In this document: positions 44,435 to 53,941 of the stretch, one piece after another
How the letters are laid out: each line of letters starts with the position of its first letter
Numbering within the stretch: position 1 is the stretch's first letter
Assembly: GCA_958296015.1 (NCBI GenBank)
Contig: CATQIH010000007.1
Span: forward strand, 1-64,000
Length of the DNA: 64,000 nt
From: Cyclobacteriaceae bacterium
GTDB lineage: Bacteria; Bacteroidota; Bacteroidia; Cytophagales; Cyclobacteriaceae
Direction of reading: 5' to 3'
Notes under the pieces: model-generated
Seen by the model: the letters and a program-made list of their open reading frames with translations, nothing else
The model's database searches: none
Told to the model about the DNA's origin: nothing
Position numbers and translations under genes: made by a program

Positions 44435-44463
44435 ACACAGAGCTAATTTTATTCTTAAATATT

Positions 44464-45000
44464 ATGAAACACACACAAAACATCTCTTTTATCCTAATAT
44501 GCCTGATGGCTATCTTTTTTTTATCATGCGGTGGAGATAACCCTGTAGATGAACTCTCCCGGAAAGAACTACTACTTGGCAGTTGGAAACTACAGTCACA
44601 AAATATAACTTCGGTTACTTATACTTTTCAAGGTCAAAGTATTGAAGTACCTGAAGCGCAGTTTAATCTTATCGAGAGCCAATTTAACGTACAAATTCCT
44701 AAAAAGGTATTTTCTGATAGCACAGTAATTACATTTGATACGGATAATTCATATACGATTTATGATCCGCAAGCAAATGATAGTGTGCCTGGTACCTGGG
44801 CTTTTAACGAGATGATGGACACCTTACAACTTTCACTGAATGAAGATATTATTAACATTCCTTTAAATAGTAACCAAGCCAGTGGTATCATTGAAGAACT
44901 TACGACCGAGGTGCTGGCGATGCTGTTGGTTGTAGAAGATATGGAGCTACAAGGAAATGAGTTCGGTGGCAAAATTCGTTTAAATTTTAATAAAGAATAA
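44464..45000 (+). CDS. Lipocalin-like lipoprotein
   Basis: This 178-aa protein has a lipoprotein signal (FILICLMAIFFLSC). The mature part reads LLLGSWKLQSQNITSVTYTF, then TVITFDTDNSYTIYD, GTWAFNEMMDTLQLSL and LQGNEFGGKIRLNFNK. The GSWK opening and alternating strands fit the lipocalin_4/DUF5004-like lipoproteins of Bacteroidota, which have no known ligand. It lies 8 bp ahead of recJ, probably same transcript. Confidence 0.65.
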   Translation: MKHTQNISFILICLMAIFFLSCGGDNPVDELSRKELLLGSWKLQSQNITSVTYTFQGQSIEVPEAQFNLIESQFNVQIPKKVFSDSTVITFDTDNSYTIYDPQANDSVPGTWAFNEMMDTLQLSLNEDIINIPLNSNQASGIIEELTTEVLAMLLVVEDMELQGNEFGGKIRLNFNKE

Positions 45001-45008
45001 TCAGGTGT

Positions 45009-46718
45009 ATGGAAAAACGTTGGGTATTACAGGAGAAACCAGATCAGGAAATTGTGCAGCAGCTTTCTTCAGCCATCAATGTAAGCCCCGTGTTGGCTAT
45101 CCTGCTGGCACAACGTCAGATCACCACTTTCGACTGTGCCAAAGACTTTTTCAGGCCCAGCCTGGCGCGATTGCACGATCCTTTTCTGATGAAAGACATG
45201 GATCATGCTGTCAACCGGTTGATACTGGCTATCAAAAGAAATGAAAGAATTTTGGTTTATGGCGATTATGATGTGGATGGTACCACGTCTGTCTCCTTAA
45301 TGTATGGCTTTCTGCGACAGATATATTCTCACCTGGATTATTACATTCCCGATCGCTATACGGAAGGCTATGGCATCTCTGAAAAAGGCATCGAGTACGC
45401 CACCACTCAAGGCTGCACGTTGATCATTGCCCTCGACTGTGGTATCCGTGCCGTCAACCTCATCAATGAGGCCAGAAAAAAGGGCATTGATTTTATTGTC
45501 TGCGACCACCACCGCCCGGGTGCTCAACTGCCGCCAGCACATGCTATCTTGAACCCAAAACAGGATGGTTGCCATTATCCTTACAAAGAACTTTGCGGTT
45601 GCGGGGTAGGCTTCAAACTGCTTCAGGGCTTTTGCCAGCAGGTGAAGCAGTACCAGAAGGAACTTGTTAAATACCTGGACCTTGTGGCTATTGCTATTGC
45701 TGCGGATATTGTACCTGTTACAGGTGAAAACAGGGTATTGATGAGTTTCGGCCTGAAAAGGCTCAATATGGGGGCACGCCCCGGACTTCACGCGCTGGCG
45801 CAACTGGCAGGCTTGCAGGGAGAAATTACGGTGGAAAATATTGTCTTCGGTTTTGCTCCCAGAATCAATGCAGCCGGACGCATGAAGCATGCAAAAGCAG
45901 CCGTAGAACTACTGCTGGCAGAAGAAGAAGAAACCGCTTTTCGTCTAGGAGATGGACTGAATCAGTTTAATACAAGTCGCAGAGCCATCGATAGCACGGT
46001 GACTCAGGAGGCACTGCAAATGATTGAGCAGGATCATACACTGTCGGGAGCCAAGAGTACTGTGTTGTTCAAAGATGGATGGCACAAAGGAATTGTTGGA
46101 ATTGTGGCTTCCCGCTGTATCGAAAAGTACTATCGCCCCACCATCATCCTGACCGAATCCAATCAGAAAGCTACTGGCTCTGCCCGCTCCGTAACAGGTT
46201 TTGATGTGTATGAAGCCATTGCAGCGTGCTCCGACTTACTTGAGCAATTTGGAGGGCACACCCATGCCGCCGGACTTACGCTATCTATAGATAACGTTCC
46301 TCTTTTTCAGAAAAAATTTGAAGAAACCGTAGCGGCCAGTATCACAGATGAATTGCTTGTTCCTCAGATAGAGATCAATGATGAAATAGCCCTTTCGGAA
46401 ATTACCCGGAAGTTTCATAAAGTGATGGAACAAATGGCTCCATTTGGGCCGGGCAACATGCGTCCGGTATTTATGAGCAGCAAACTATACCTAAGCCGGG
46501 AACCGCAATTGCTCAAAGAAAAGCACCTGAAAATCTACGTGAAACAAGTCGGCGATAAAAATGAATTCTGTGCCCTGGGTTTCAATATGCCTGAATTATA
46601 CCACAGCCTGCAAGCCAACGTGCCCTTCCGCATGGTGTACACCATTGAAGAAAACTGCTTCAATGGGAATAGCACGCTACAGTTGATGATTAAGGATGTT
46701 AGGGTGGAAAATCTCTAA
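45009..46718 (+). CDS. recJ: Single-stranded-DNA-specific exonuclease RecJ
   Basis: This 569-aa 5'-3' exonuclease acts in recombination and repair. DHH-family motifs: motif I YGDYDVDGTTS near 83, motif II ALDCGIRAV, motif III CDHHRPG, then DLVAIAIAADIVP. The DHHA1 domain has FGGHTHAAGLTLS. An OB-type tail follows (IYVKQVGDKNEFCALGFN). Length is normal. It converges on murA with a 73-bp gap. Confidence 0.95.
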   Translation: MEKRWVLQEKPDQEIVQQLSSAINVSPVLAILLAQRQITTFDCAKDFFRPSLARLHDPFLMKDMDHAVNRLILAIKRNERILVYGDYDVDGTTSVSLMYGFLRQIYSHLDYYIPDRYTEGYGISEKGIEYATTQGCTLIIALDCGIRAVNLINEARKKGIDFIVCDHHRPGAQLPPAHAILNPKQDGCHYPYKELCGCGVGFKLLQGFCQQVKQYQKELVKYLDLVAIAIAADIVPVTGENRVLMSFGLKRLNMGARPGLHALAQLAGLQGEITVENIVFGFAPRINAAGRMKHAKAAVELLLAEEEETAFRLGDGLNQFNTSRRAIDSTVTQEALQMIEQDHTLSGAKSTVLFKDGWHKGIVGIVASRCIEKYYRPTIILTESNQKATGSARSVTGFDVYEAIAACSDLLEQFGGHTHAAGLTLSIDNVPLFQKKFEETVAASITDELLVPQIEINDEIALSEITRKFHKVMEQMAPFGPGNMRPVFMSSKLYLSREPQLLKEKHLKIYVKQVGDKNEFCALGFNMPELYHSLQANVPFRMVYTIEENCFNGNSTLQLMIKDVRVENL

Positions 46719-46791
46719 TAATGCGCTATCTTTAGATTTAACACAAGATTTGTTATCCTTGATCCTTACCAGCTTTAGCAAAACTATACTA

Positions 46792-48099
46792 TTATTCTTC
46801 CCGCTCAATCTTCGCGCCCAGTGCCTTCAAACGCTTTTCTATAAATTGGTAACCCCGGTCTATCTGTTCTATATTGGAAATGGTACTACTGCCTTCTGCC
46901 GACAGTGCGGCTATGAGCAGAGACACGCCAGCACGGATATCAGGTGAAGACATCGCTACACCTCTTAGGGGTTGCTTACGGTCTAGCCCGATCACTGTGG
47001 CACGGTGCGGATCGCAGAGGATGATCTGGGCACCCATGTCTATGAGTTTATCTACAAAGAACAGGCGGCTTTCAAACATCTTTTGGTGGATGAGCACGGT
47101 ACCTTTTGCCTGCGTAGCTACTACCAGAATAATGCTAAGCAAATCGGGTGTCAGGCCCGGCCAGATGGCATCGGCGATGGTCATAATAGAACCATCGATG
47201 AATGTCTCTATTTCGTAATGATCATTGCTATGTACATGGATGTCGTCTCCCTCAATATCAAAATTAACGCCGAGTTTACGGAATGTTTCAGGAATGATAC
47301 CCAGCATGTCTACGCGGGCACCTTTGATCACAATATCGGAGCGTGTCATGGCGGCCATACCGATGAAGCTTCCAATCTCAATCATATCGGGCAGCATGGT
47401 ATGTTCGGTGCCAGTAAGTGAACTGACACCTTCAATATATAATAAGTTGGAACCTATGCCGCTGATTTTGGCACCCATGCGGTTAAGCATATTGCAAAGC
47501 TGCTGTATGTAAGGCTCACAGGCAGCATTGTAAATGGTGGTTTTGCCTTCTGCCATGGTGGCTGCCATGATGATGTTGGCTGTGCCAGTCACACTGGCCT
47601 CATCCATCAGCATATAAGTGCCCTTGAGCTTTTCTCCCTCTACGCTATAAAAACTGTTGATTGCGTCATAATGAAAATGAGCACCAAGCTTTTGTAGCCC
47701 TATAAAGTGCGTATCCAACCTTCTACGACCTATTTTATCTCCGCCAGGCATCGGAATCCTGCCTTTTCCATAGCGCGCCAGCAGCGGTCCCAAGATCATG
47801 ATGGACCCTCGTAGTGCCGCTGCCTGTTTGGCAAAACCAGCAGTTTCCAGGTAAGATATGTCTACATTTTTTGCCGCAAAAGTATACGACTCCTCCCCGG
47901 TTTGTTTTACTTCCACACCCATATCTTTCAGCAGTTCAATAAGCTTTAAGACATCACGAATGTGGGGTATTTTGTGGATTGTGACGGTGTCAGGAGTCAG
48001 TAGCACCGCACATAGAATTTGTAATGCTTCGTTTTTTGCACCTTGTGGAATGATCTCGCCTTTCAGCCTGTGCCCACCTTCAATTTTGAAAACAGCCAT
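46792..48099 (-). CDS. murA: UDP-N-acetylglucosamine 1-carboxyvinyltransferase (MurA), Asp at catalytic Cys position
   Basis: This 435-aa enzyme transfers enolpyruvate to UDP-GlcNAc, the first committed step of peptidoglycan synthesis. Landmarks are EIIPQGAKNEALQILCAVLL, AALRGSIMILGPLLARYG, ASVTGTANIIMAA and DIRAGVSLLIAALSAEG. The active-site loop reads MPGGDKIGRRRLDTHF; the residue corresponding to E. coli Cys115 is Asp121. Enzymes with Asp there are not alkylated by fosfomycin. The start overlaps the DUF4290 stop as TAATG. Confidence 0.95.
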   Translation of the reverse strand: MAVFKIEGGHRLKGEIIPQGAKNEALQILCAVLLTPDTVTIHKIPHIRDVLKLIELLKDMGVEVKQTGEESYTFAAKNVDISYLETAGFAKQAAALRGSIMILGPLLARYGKGRIPMPGGDKIGRRRLDTHFIGLQKLGAHFHYDAINSFYSVEGEKLKGTYMLMDEASVTGTANIIMAATMAEGKTTIYNAACEPYIQQLCNMLNRMGAKISGIGSNLLYIEGVSSLTGTEHTMLPDMIEIGSFIGMAAMTRSDIVIKGARVDMLGIIPETFRKLGVNFDIEGDDIHVHSNDHYEIETFIDGSIMTIADAIWPGLTPDLLSIILVVATQAKGTVLIHQKMFESRLFFVDKLIDMGAQIILCDPHRATVIGLDRKQPLRGVAMSSPDIRAGVSLLIAALSAEGSSTISNIEQIDRGYQFIEKRLKALGAKIEREE

Positions 48100-48764
48100 T
48101 AATTTTTCTTTCGTTTTAGACCAGTATTACGTCGCCCTTTGTTGTTGTTGGGGCGGCCTTTATTGTTATTTAAATTATTGTTATAAGAAGAAGTATTGGT
48201 AAAGTTGATATCAAACAATCCGTTGTCTTTGATCTCATCCATAGATATATTGAGTTTGCCACCCGCCATTTCGCTGATGTGTCGCATGATTACTTCGTCG
48301 TCTATGTTCTCTTTGTTCCACGACATATAGAAGTTCTTCATCAGTCTGCCCAGGTAGACCGTGGCACCTTTGCGTTCTTCTGGGTCTTCGATAGCACAGG
48401 CTTTTGCAATGAGTTTCTCAATGTTCTTTCCGTAGTGCTTGAATACTACAGGCTCGTCGTTGTAGGAGAGACGCTGTGGTTTTTTAAACAGCACATCCGG
48501 CTCTGGCTTTGGAAATGGAGAATCCACATCCAGCGTGAAATCAGTCATGATGAAAAGGTCGTCCCACAATTTTTGCAGGTTCTCACCATTTTCTTTCAGG
48601 GCAGGATTGGGGTTGAGCTGGCCCATCAGTTCAATAAGCGTGTAGGCAAACTGAGTACGTTTGCCTCTGTCGTCAATGGTTTTAATGTGTTCGGCCAGTT
48701 TCTGAATATTTCTTCCGTATTCTTTCAGAATAAGTTTGGATTGACCTGTATTGTATTCAAACAT
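48099..48764 (-). CDS. DUF4290 protein
   Basis: This 221-aa protein of the Bacteroidota-specific DUF4290 family opens FEYNTGQSKLILKEYGRNIQKLAEHIKTI and contains IELMGQLNPN, FKHYGKNIEKLIAKACAIEDPEER and KNFYMSWNKENIDDEVIMRHI. An N/K/G/R-rich tail (SSYNNNLNNNKGRPNNNKGR) is probably disordered and could bind nucleic acid. Function unknown. Sits between pcrA and murA and is translationally coupled to murA. Confidence 0.85.
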   Translation of the reverse strand: MFEYNTGQSKLILKEYGRNIQKLAEHIKTIDDRGKRTQFAYTLIELMGQLNPNPALKENGENLQKLWDDLFIMTDFTLDVDSPFPKPEPDVLFKKPQRLSYNDEPVVFKHYGKNIEKLIAKACAIEDPEERKGATVYLGRLMKNFYMSWNKENIDDEVIMRHISEMAGGKLNISMDEIKDNGLFDINFTNTSSYNNNLNNNKGRPNNNKGRRNTGLKRKKN

Positions 48765-48791
48765 AAGTGTATTGTTATTGTGTAGTAAAAA

Positions 48792-51038
48792 TTATTCGTG
48801 AATCTTTAGTTTAGCGAAGCTAAGCAGCAAAGTCTTCTCTCCTGCCTGCTCAAAATCTACTTTTGCTTTGCGGTTGGCACCTTCTGTTTCGATGCCTTTG
48901 ACAGTGCCAAAACCGAATTTCGGATGTTCAACTTTCATGCCTTCCTGTAGCTGACTGGTATCGCTGGGAGCAAAATCGGCATCGGGCTGATGGGTCTGCT
49001 TTCTTGCAGATGTAGTGTTTCTGTCTCTTTTGATGCTTTTCAGCAAAATTCTTGCATGTTCGGTATCTCCTACCGGCGATCGTGAGCCTACTTTTTTGTT
49101 GATCATCATGTAGGCCGGATCTATTTCTTCCAGAAAACGACTGGGTTCACAGTTTTTCAGTCTGCCAAAACGGTAACGCGTGAGCGCATAAGAGAGCGTC
49201 AATTTGTGCATAGCACGCGTGATAGCTACATAAAAGAGCCTGCGTTCTTCTTCCAGGTCTTGTCGGCTGCCCAGCATCATCTGCGATGGAAAAAGATCTT
49301 CTTCCATACCCACAGCGTAAACGTAAGGAAATTCCAAGCCTTTAGCCATATGGATGGTCATCAGCGTCACATAGTCCTGATCTTCGTCTTTATTGTCATC
49401 GTTTGAGGTGAGCAGAGCTACTTCCTGTAGAAAGGCACCCAGGCTTTTATCTTCCGTTTCCGGATTATGCACAAATTCCTGCATGGCGTTGAGGAGTTCC
49501 TGTACGTTCTCATAACGGTTAAGCCCTTCAATGGTTTTATCTTCATACAATTCGCGCAGCAGCCCCGAACCCCGGGCGATGTGTGAGGCAGCCTCAAAAG
49601 CATCTTTGCGATCGGCCTCCAGCCGAAACCCCTTGATCATATCAGCAAAGCTGGTCAGTGCATTGGCGGTGCGCCCGCTGAAAAAGCTATGAGCATCGTT
49701 GAGCACATCCCAGATAGATATGCCTCTCTCGTAGGCAGTCACTACCAACTTATCCTGCGAAGTGTCGCCAATGCCGCGCTTGGGCAGGTTGACAATGCGC
49801 CTGAATGCCTGTTCGTCGTTGTAGTTGATGGTATAACGCATATAAGCAATCAGGTCTTTGATCTCTTTACGCTGGTAAAAAGACAGGCCGCCGATGATCT
49901 TATATTTGATGTTCTGCTTGCGCAAAGCCTCTTCCATCGCCCGCGACTGGCTATTGGTTCTGTATAGAATAACAAAGTCGCTGTAGCGCAAGTGGTTATT
50001 GTTTTTCTGCTCAAAGATAGCGTAAGACACCAGCCTGCCTTCCTCTTGATCGGAAGCGGCCTTGATCACTTCTACCAGATGCCCATCGGTGTTGGCCGTC
50101 CAGATATTTTTCTTGAGCTGCGCCTTGTTTTTGCTGATGACCGAGTTAGCTACGTTGATGATATTCTTGGTAGAACGATAATTTTGCTCCAGTTTGAAAA
50201 TCTGTGCATCATCAAAGTCTTTCTCAAAGTTCAAGATGTTCTGAATATCTGCGCCTCTGAATGCATAGATACTCTGGGCATCATCGCCTACGATACAGAT
50301 GTTGCGCCTGACGGAAGCCAGCTTTTTGGTGATGAGGTATTGTGAGAAGTTGGTATCCTGAAACTCATCTACCAGCACATAATGAAAGCGGTGCTGGTAT
50401 TTGTTAAGCACCGCCGGATGTTCTCTGAAGAGCACGTTGGTATTGAACAGCAGATCGTCGAAGTCCATGGCATCCGACTTGAAGCAACGTTCTACATAAG
50501 CTTTGTAGATTTTGCCCATATGCGGTTTGGCAGCAGCCTCATCCTCAGCCTGGATAGCCGGATTCTCCATATAATCGCGCCACGAGACCAGGCGGTTCTT
50601 GGCACCGGAGATACGGCTCAGCACCATGCCAGGCTTATACACTTTTTCATCCAACCCGGATTCTTTTAGTATATGTTTGATCAGCGACTTGGAATCGTCT
50701 GTGTCATAAATAGTAAAATTACTCTGGAAGCCAATCTTGCTGGCCTCTGCCCGCAAAATACGTGCAAAAACAGAGTGGAACGTGCCCATCCATAAATTAC
50801 GCGCTTCCGTACCGACCACCTTTTCAATCCGGTTGCGCATTTCTTTGGCAGCCTTATTGGTAAAAGTAAGTGCCAGAATATTGAAAGGGTCCACCCCTTT
50901 ACTTTGTATCAGGTAGGCAATGCGGTAAGTCAACACGCGTGTTTTACCAGAACCCGCCCCGGCAATGATCATGGTGGGGCCTTCTGTATTTACTACTGCC
51001 GCCCTTTGCGGTTCGTTTAAGCTTTCTAGATAATCCAT
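48792..51038 (-). CDS. pcrA: ATP-dependent DNA helicase PcrA/UvrD
   Basis: This 748-aa superfamily 1A 3'-5' helicase shows Walker A AGAGSGKTRVLTYRIA near 27, motif Ia ILALTFTNKAAKEMRNR, motif II VLVDEFQDTNFSQY, motif III IVGDDAQSIYAFRGA, motif IV LEQNYRST, motif V TIHMAKGLEFPYVY and motif VI EEERRLFYVAITRAM. The C-terminal KVEHPKFGFGTVKGIE is the Tudor-like UvrD/PcrA tail that contacts RNA polymerase. It removes nucleoprotein blocks and works in excision repair. First gene of pcrA-DUF4290-murA. Confidence 0.95.
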   Translation of the reverse strand: MDYLESLNEPQRAAVVNTEGPTMIIAGAGSGKTRVLTYRIAYLIQSKGVDPFNILALTFTNKAAKEMRNRIEKVVGTEARNLWMGTFHSVFARILRAEASKIGFQSNFTIYDTDDSKSLIKHILKESGLDEKVYKPGMVLSRISGAKNRLVSWRDYMENPAIQAEDEAAAKPHMGKIYKAYVERCFKSDAMDFDDLLFNTNVLFREHPAVLNKYQHRFHYVLVDEFQDTNFSQYLITKKLASVRRNICIVGDDAQSIYAFRGADIQNILNFEKDFDDAQIFKLEQNYRSTKNIINVANSVISKNKAQLKKNIWTANTDGHLVEVIKAASDQEEGRLVSYAIFEQKNNNHLRYSDFVILYRTNSQSRAMEEALRKQNIKYKIIGGLSFYQRKEIKDLIAYMRYTINYNDEQAFRRIVNLPKRGIGDTSQDKLVVTAYERGISIWDVLNDAHSFFSGRTANALTSFADMIKGFRLEADRKDAFEAASHIARGSGLLRELYEDKTIEGLNRYENVQELLNAMQEFVHNPETEDKSLGAFLQEVALLTSNDDNKDEDQDYVTLMTIHMAKGLEFPYVYAVGMEEDLFPSQMMLGSRQDLEEERRLFYVAITRAMHKLTLSYALTRYRFGRLKNCEPSRFLEEIDPAYMMINKKVGSRSPVGDTEHARILLKSIKRDRNTTSARKQTHQPDADFAPSDTSQLQEGMKVEHPKFGFGTVKGIETEGANRKAKVDFEQAGEKTLLLSFAKLKIHE

Positions 51039-51086
51039 GTACTGTTTACAAGTTTATACAAAATTTATATTTCTTCAAGTAGATTC

Positions 51087-51117
51087 TTTGTAATTTAATA
51101 CGATGCATCTATATTTG
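51087..51117 (+). promoter_or_regulatory. Promoter of rpsT
   Basis: TTTG (51087-51090), 19-nt spacer, TATATTTG (51110-51117): full match to the Bacteroidota primary sigma consensus. The start of transcription would be near 51124, giving about 60 nt of leader before the rpsT ATG. Confidence 0.8.
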
Positions 51118-51184
51118 CAGTCCTTTAGCATAAAACATCAACTGTTTTATACCAAAAAAGAAACAAAGATATATATTTAATAAG

Positions 51185-51442
51185 ATGGCAAACCATAAAT
51201 CCGCGTTAAAGAGAATCAGAGCCAATGAGTCTAAGAGGTTGAGAAACCGCTATCAGACCAAGACTACGCGTACCTACATCAAGCGTTTGGAAGGAATAAC
51301 TGATAAAGCAGAAGCAGAAACTCTTTTTAGAGAAGTGTCTGGCATGATTGATAAACTTGCCAAAAAGAACATCATTCATAAAAACAATGCTTCTAACAAA
51401 AAGGCACGGTTGGCCCGGCATATCAACCAGCTTGCTGAGTAG
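51185..51442 (+). CDS. rpsT: 30S ribosomal protein S20
   Basis: This 85-aa basic protein is diagnostic for S20: MANHKSALKRIRANESKRLR, RYQTKTTRTYIKRL, IDKLAKKNIIHKNNASNKKAR. It binds 16S rRNA helices at the bottom of the 30S body. Monocistronic with its own promoter and terminator. Confidence 0.97.
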   Translation: MANHKSALKRIRANESKRLRNRYQTKTTRTYIKRLEGITDKAEAETLFREVSGMIDKLAKKNIIHKNNASNKKARLARHINQLAE

Positions 51443-51461
51443 CCATATCAAAGACACAGCA

Positions 51462-51492
51462 GCTCTGTACTCCCAAGTGCAGGGCTTTTTTT
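51462..51492 (+). terminator. Terminator of rpsT
   Basis: GCTCTG and CAGGGC arms (one G-U pair) around a 12-nt loop, followed by seven T. Confidence 0.75.
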
Positions 51493-51620
51493 ATGGCTAA
51501 TGCAAACCATTCCAAAACAGATTTGTCCGTAAATGTTACGGAAGTAATAGAACCTGCCTTTTCAGGCCAAAATATCCGTTGCTATTTCATATATAGCACC
51601 TTCACCAAAAGGCAGGTAAT

Positions 51621-52328
51621 ATGCGTACAAATTATAACCGCGATCGTGATACAGGTATCTTAAGCTGGGCAGAAGAAGACCGTCCCCGCGAAAAACTGCT
51701 GCTCAAAGGGCGTGCTGCCCTTTCCGATGCCGAACTGATTGCCATTCTGATCGGTTCAGGCACACGCAACAAAAGTGCGGTGGATGTAGGAAAGGACATT
51801 CTGAAAGGTGCCAACAACAACCTGAACGAACTGGCAAAGTGCACTGTCAAAGATTTGCAGCGTTTTGAAGGTATCGGCGAAGCCAAAGCCATTGCCATTG
51901 TGAGCGCACTGGAGCTGGGCAGGCGCAGAAAGGAAGCTGCCCCACTAAAGCGCGACAAGATTACCAGTTCCCAGGATGCCTACCAGATCATGCAGCCTTA
52001 TCTGCTGGACCAGCCGGTAGAGCAGTTCTGGATCATTCTGATGAACCGGGCCAATGCCGTCATCAAAGTGCATAATATCAGCCAGGGTGGAGTTTCCGGT
52101 ACGGTGGCCGATCCGAAAACGATTTTCAAAGAAGCACTGGATAAGCTGGCCTGCTCGTTAATTCTGGTACATAACCACCCTTCCGGAAATCTTAAACCCA
52201 GCGAGGCCGACATTCGGCTCACCAAAAAACTCAAAGAGGCAGGACAAACCCTTGATCTGCCGGTGCTGGATCATGTTATTTTTGCCGATCAGGGCTACAT
52301 AAGCTTTGCGGACGAAGGATTGCTATAA
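51621..52328 (+). CDS. radC: RadC-family JAB/MPN protein
   Basis: This 235-aa protein has the N-terminal UPF0758 part with EEDRPREKLLLKGRAALSDAEL and a helix-hairpin-helix (LQRFEGIGEAKAIAIVSALELG), then the JAB metalloprotease-like domain with LVHNHPSGNLKPSEADIRLT (the HxH...S...D zinc signature) and LDHVIFADQGYISF. RadC is named as a repair protein but that role is disputed. Start ATG 51621. Its stop overlaps the end of the convergent hydrolase gene by 6 bp. Confidence 0.93.
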   Translation: MRTNYNRDRDTGILSWAEEDRPREKLLLKGRAALSDAELIAILIGSGTRNKSAVDVGKDILKGANNNLNELAKCTVKDLQRFEGIGEAKAIAIVSALELGRRRKEAAPLKRDKITSSQDAYQIMQPYLLDQPVEQFWIILMNRANAVIKVHNISQGGVSGTVADPKTIFKEALDKLACSLILVHNHPSGNLKPSEADIRLTKKLKEAGQTLDLPVLDHVIFADQGYISFADEGLL

Positions 52329-53168
52329 ATGCTTTTTCAGGAAAGCTAAAGCCAGCTTATTGGCCTTTTGCGCGGCACTTTGATGATAGCTCTCGCTGCT
52401 GGGGTTAGCAAATCCATGACCGGCATCGAATATCTTTACCGTAATGTTTTTGCCAGCTTCTTGCATCTGGTCTTCAAACTTATGAGCGACTTCGGGTGTA
52501 ATCCGGGCATCCTGCTTGGCAAAGATAGCGAGTACATCCGCGTCAATCTTCTGAATTTCCGACTGCTCCTGCACAGGCATACCATAAAACATCACGCAGC
52601 CTACTGCCTGTTTGCCTGCCAACATGGTGGCCTGCAATGACCAGCCACCGCCAAAGCACCAGCCAATCGTACCAATCTTTGCCTGATCACCTGCGTACTC
52701 AATGGCTCCTTTGATGATGGCTTTTGCCCTTTCTTCCTTTGTGCTTTGTATATATTGAGCAGCTTCTTCACGGGTAGTAGCTACTTTACCATCATATAAA
52801 TCCAACGCCAGTACATTCACGTTATCCAGTTCTCCCGACAAACGATCAGATTCTTTTTTGATATAGTCGTTAAGACCCCACCATTCATGAATCACCAACA
52901 GGTATTTGTCAGATTTCGTTTTTGCAGGAACAAAATAGGCCGTTCCATCCTGCCCGTCCGTTGTTTTAAAGGTAATATCTTTTCCTAGTGCATTCTGGTG
53001 TGTATACGCAGTAGGAATATCATGCACATCGCGAAAATCTTTGTCGCTGGCCAGTTGCGCAAAACGCATGGTGGCTGTAGCCGGGGCACCGCAAACGGTG
53101 ATGTTTTGTTGAGCAAAGGCTGCGTTGGCCAATAAGAAGGTAAGGCAACATAAGTAGAGCACTTTCAT
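52323..53168 (-). CDS. Secreted dienelactone hydrolase-family protein
   Basis: Start ATG 53166-53168 (MKVLYLCCLTFLLANAAFAQ), 281 aa with a signal peptide; the long upstream frame overlaps the divergent DUF1684 gene and is discarded. The alpha/beta hydrolase shows VIHEWWGLNDYIKKESDRL, nucleophile elbow GWCFGGGWSLQ (Cys nucleophile), a strand with IFAKQDARITPE (Asp) and DAGHGFANP (His). This is the Cys-Asp-His triad of DLH. Natural substrate unknown; periplasmic placement is inferred. Confidence 0.88.
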   Translation of the reverse strand: MKVLYLCCLTFLLANAAFAQQNITVCGAPATATMRFAQLASDKDFRDVHDIPTAYTHQNALGKDITFKTTDGQDGTAYFVPAKTKSDKYLLVIHEWWGLNDYIKKESDRLSGELDNVNVLALDLYDGKVATTREEAAQYIQSTKEERAKAIIKGAIEYAGDQAKIGTIGWCFGGGWSLQATMLAGKQAVGCVMFYGMPVQEQSEIQKIDADVLAIFAKQDARITPEVAHKFEDQMQEAGKNITVKIFDAGHGFANPSSESYHQSAAQKANKLALAFLKKHL

Positions 53169-53222
53169 TTTGTGTAGATTTTTGTTTGATATACTTTGCA
53201 GTAACATATAAATAGCTATTCT

Positions 53223-53837
53223 ATGAAAAAGGTTTTTCCTGTTATTGTATTGCTGGTCGTTGCAGTAGTTATCTTTTATTCTTTGCAAGGCGGAGAAAGC
53301 AAAGAAAGCTATAGAGAGAGAATCCAAAGCGAAAGAGAGAAATCCGCTAAGTTTATGAAAACTTCCGATGAATCGCCCTTCACCCCTGACAGTATTCCGT
53401 TTCTGGGTTTGAAGTATTATGATATCAACCAGCACTACGCTATCAAAGCCCGTCTGGAACCAGTATCAGAGCAAAAACTGATGGTATTGCCCACCTCATC
53501 CGGCGAAGAGGAAAAATATATCCGCTATGGCTATGCCTACTTTGAGCTAAATGGAAAAGATAACAAGCTACTGGTGTTGCAGCCTTTTGACAGCAAAGAG
53601 CCTCAGCAGCTTTTTATTGCCTTTGCCGATAAAACCAGCAGCGAGGAAACGTATGGTGGAGGCCGTTACCTGAATATAGACATGCCCGCACGGTCAGGAC
53701 AAAAGACATTGGACATAGACTTTAACCTGGCTTATAACCCCTACTGCGCTTATAACCCAAAGTTTAGCTGCCCTCTCCCCCCCAAAGAAAATATCCTGGA
53801 TATTCCTATTCGTGCCGGGGAGAAGAATTATCAGTAA
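53223..53837 (+). CDS. DUF1684 protein
   Basis: This 204-aa protein has an N-terminal membrane signal (VFPVIVLLVVAVVIFYSL) and the DUF1684 fold: FLGLKYYDINQHYAIKARL, KYIRYGYAYFELNGKDNKL, FIAFADKTSSEETYGGGRYL, and the terminal DFNLAYNPYCAYNPKFSCPLPPKEN (key motif NPYCAYNP). Function unknown, though the family is widespread in Bacteroidota and Actinobacteria. Divergent from the dienelactone hydrolase gene with a 54-bp gap. Confidence 0.88.
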   Translation: MKKVFPVIVLLVVAVVIFYSLQGGESKESYRERIQSEREKSAKFMKTSDESPFTPDSIPFLGLKYYDINQHYAIKARLEPVSEQKLMVLPTSSGEEEKYIRYGYAYFELNGKDNKLLVLQPFDSKEPQQLFIAFADKTSSEETYGGGRYLNIDMPARSGQKTLDIDFNLAYNPYCAYNPKFSCPLPPKENILDIPIRAGEKNYQ

Positions 53838-53941
53838 AGCTACATTCAGGTGCTGACAGATTTGTTGCAATCAAATCAATATATAATCTGTATGAGTTGA
53901 TGGATTAGAAACTAAGAGTACTAATTTAAACTATTATAACA

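Noticed and set aside
53169-53435. N-terminal extension of the dienelactone hydrolase
   Set aside because: It overlaps the divergent DUF1684 gene, and a standard signal peptide begins at 53168.
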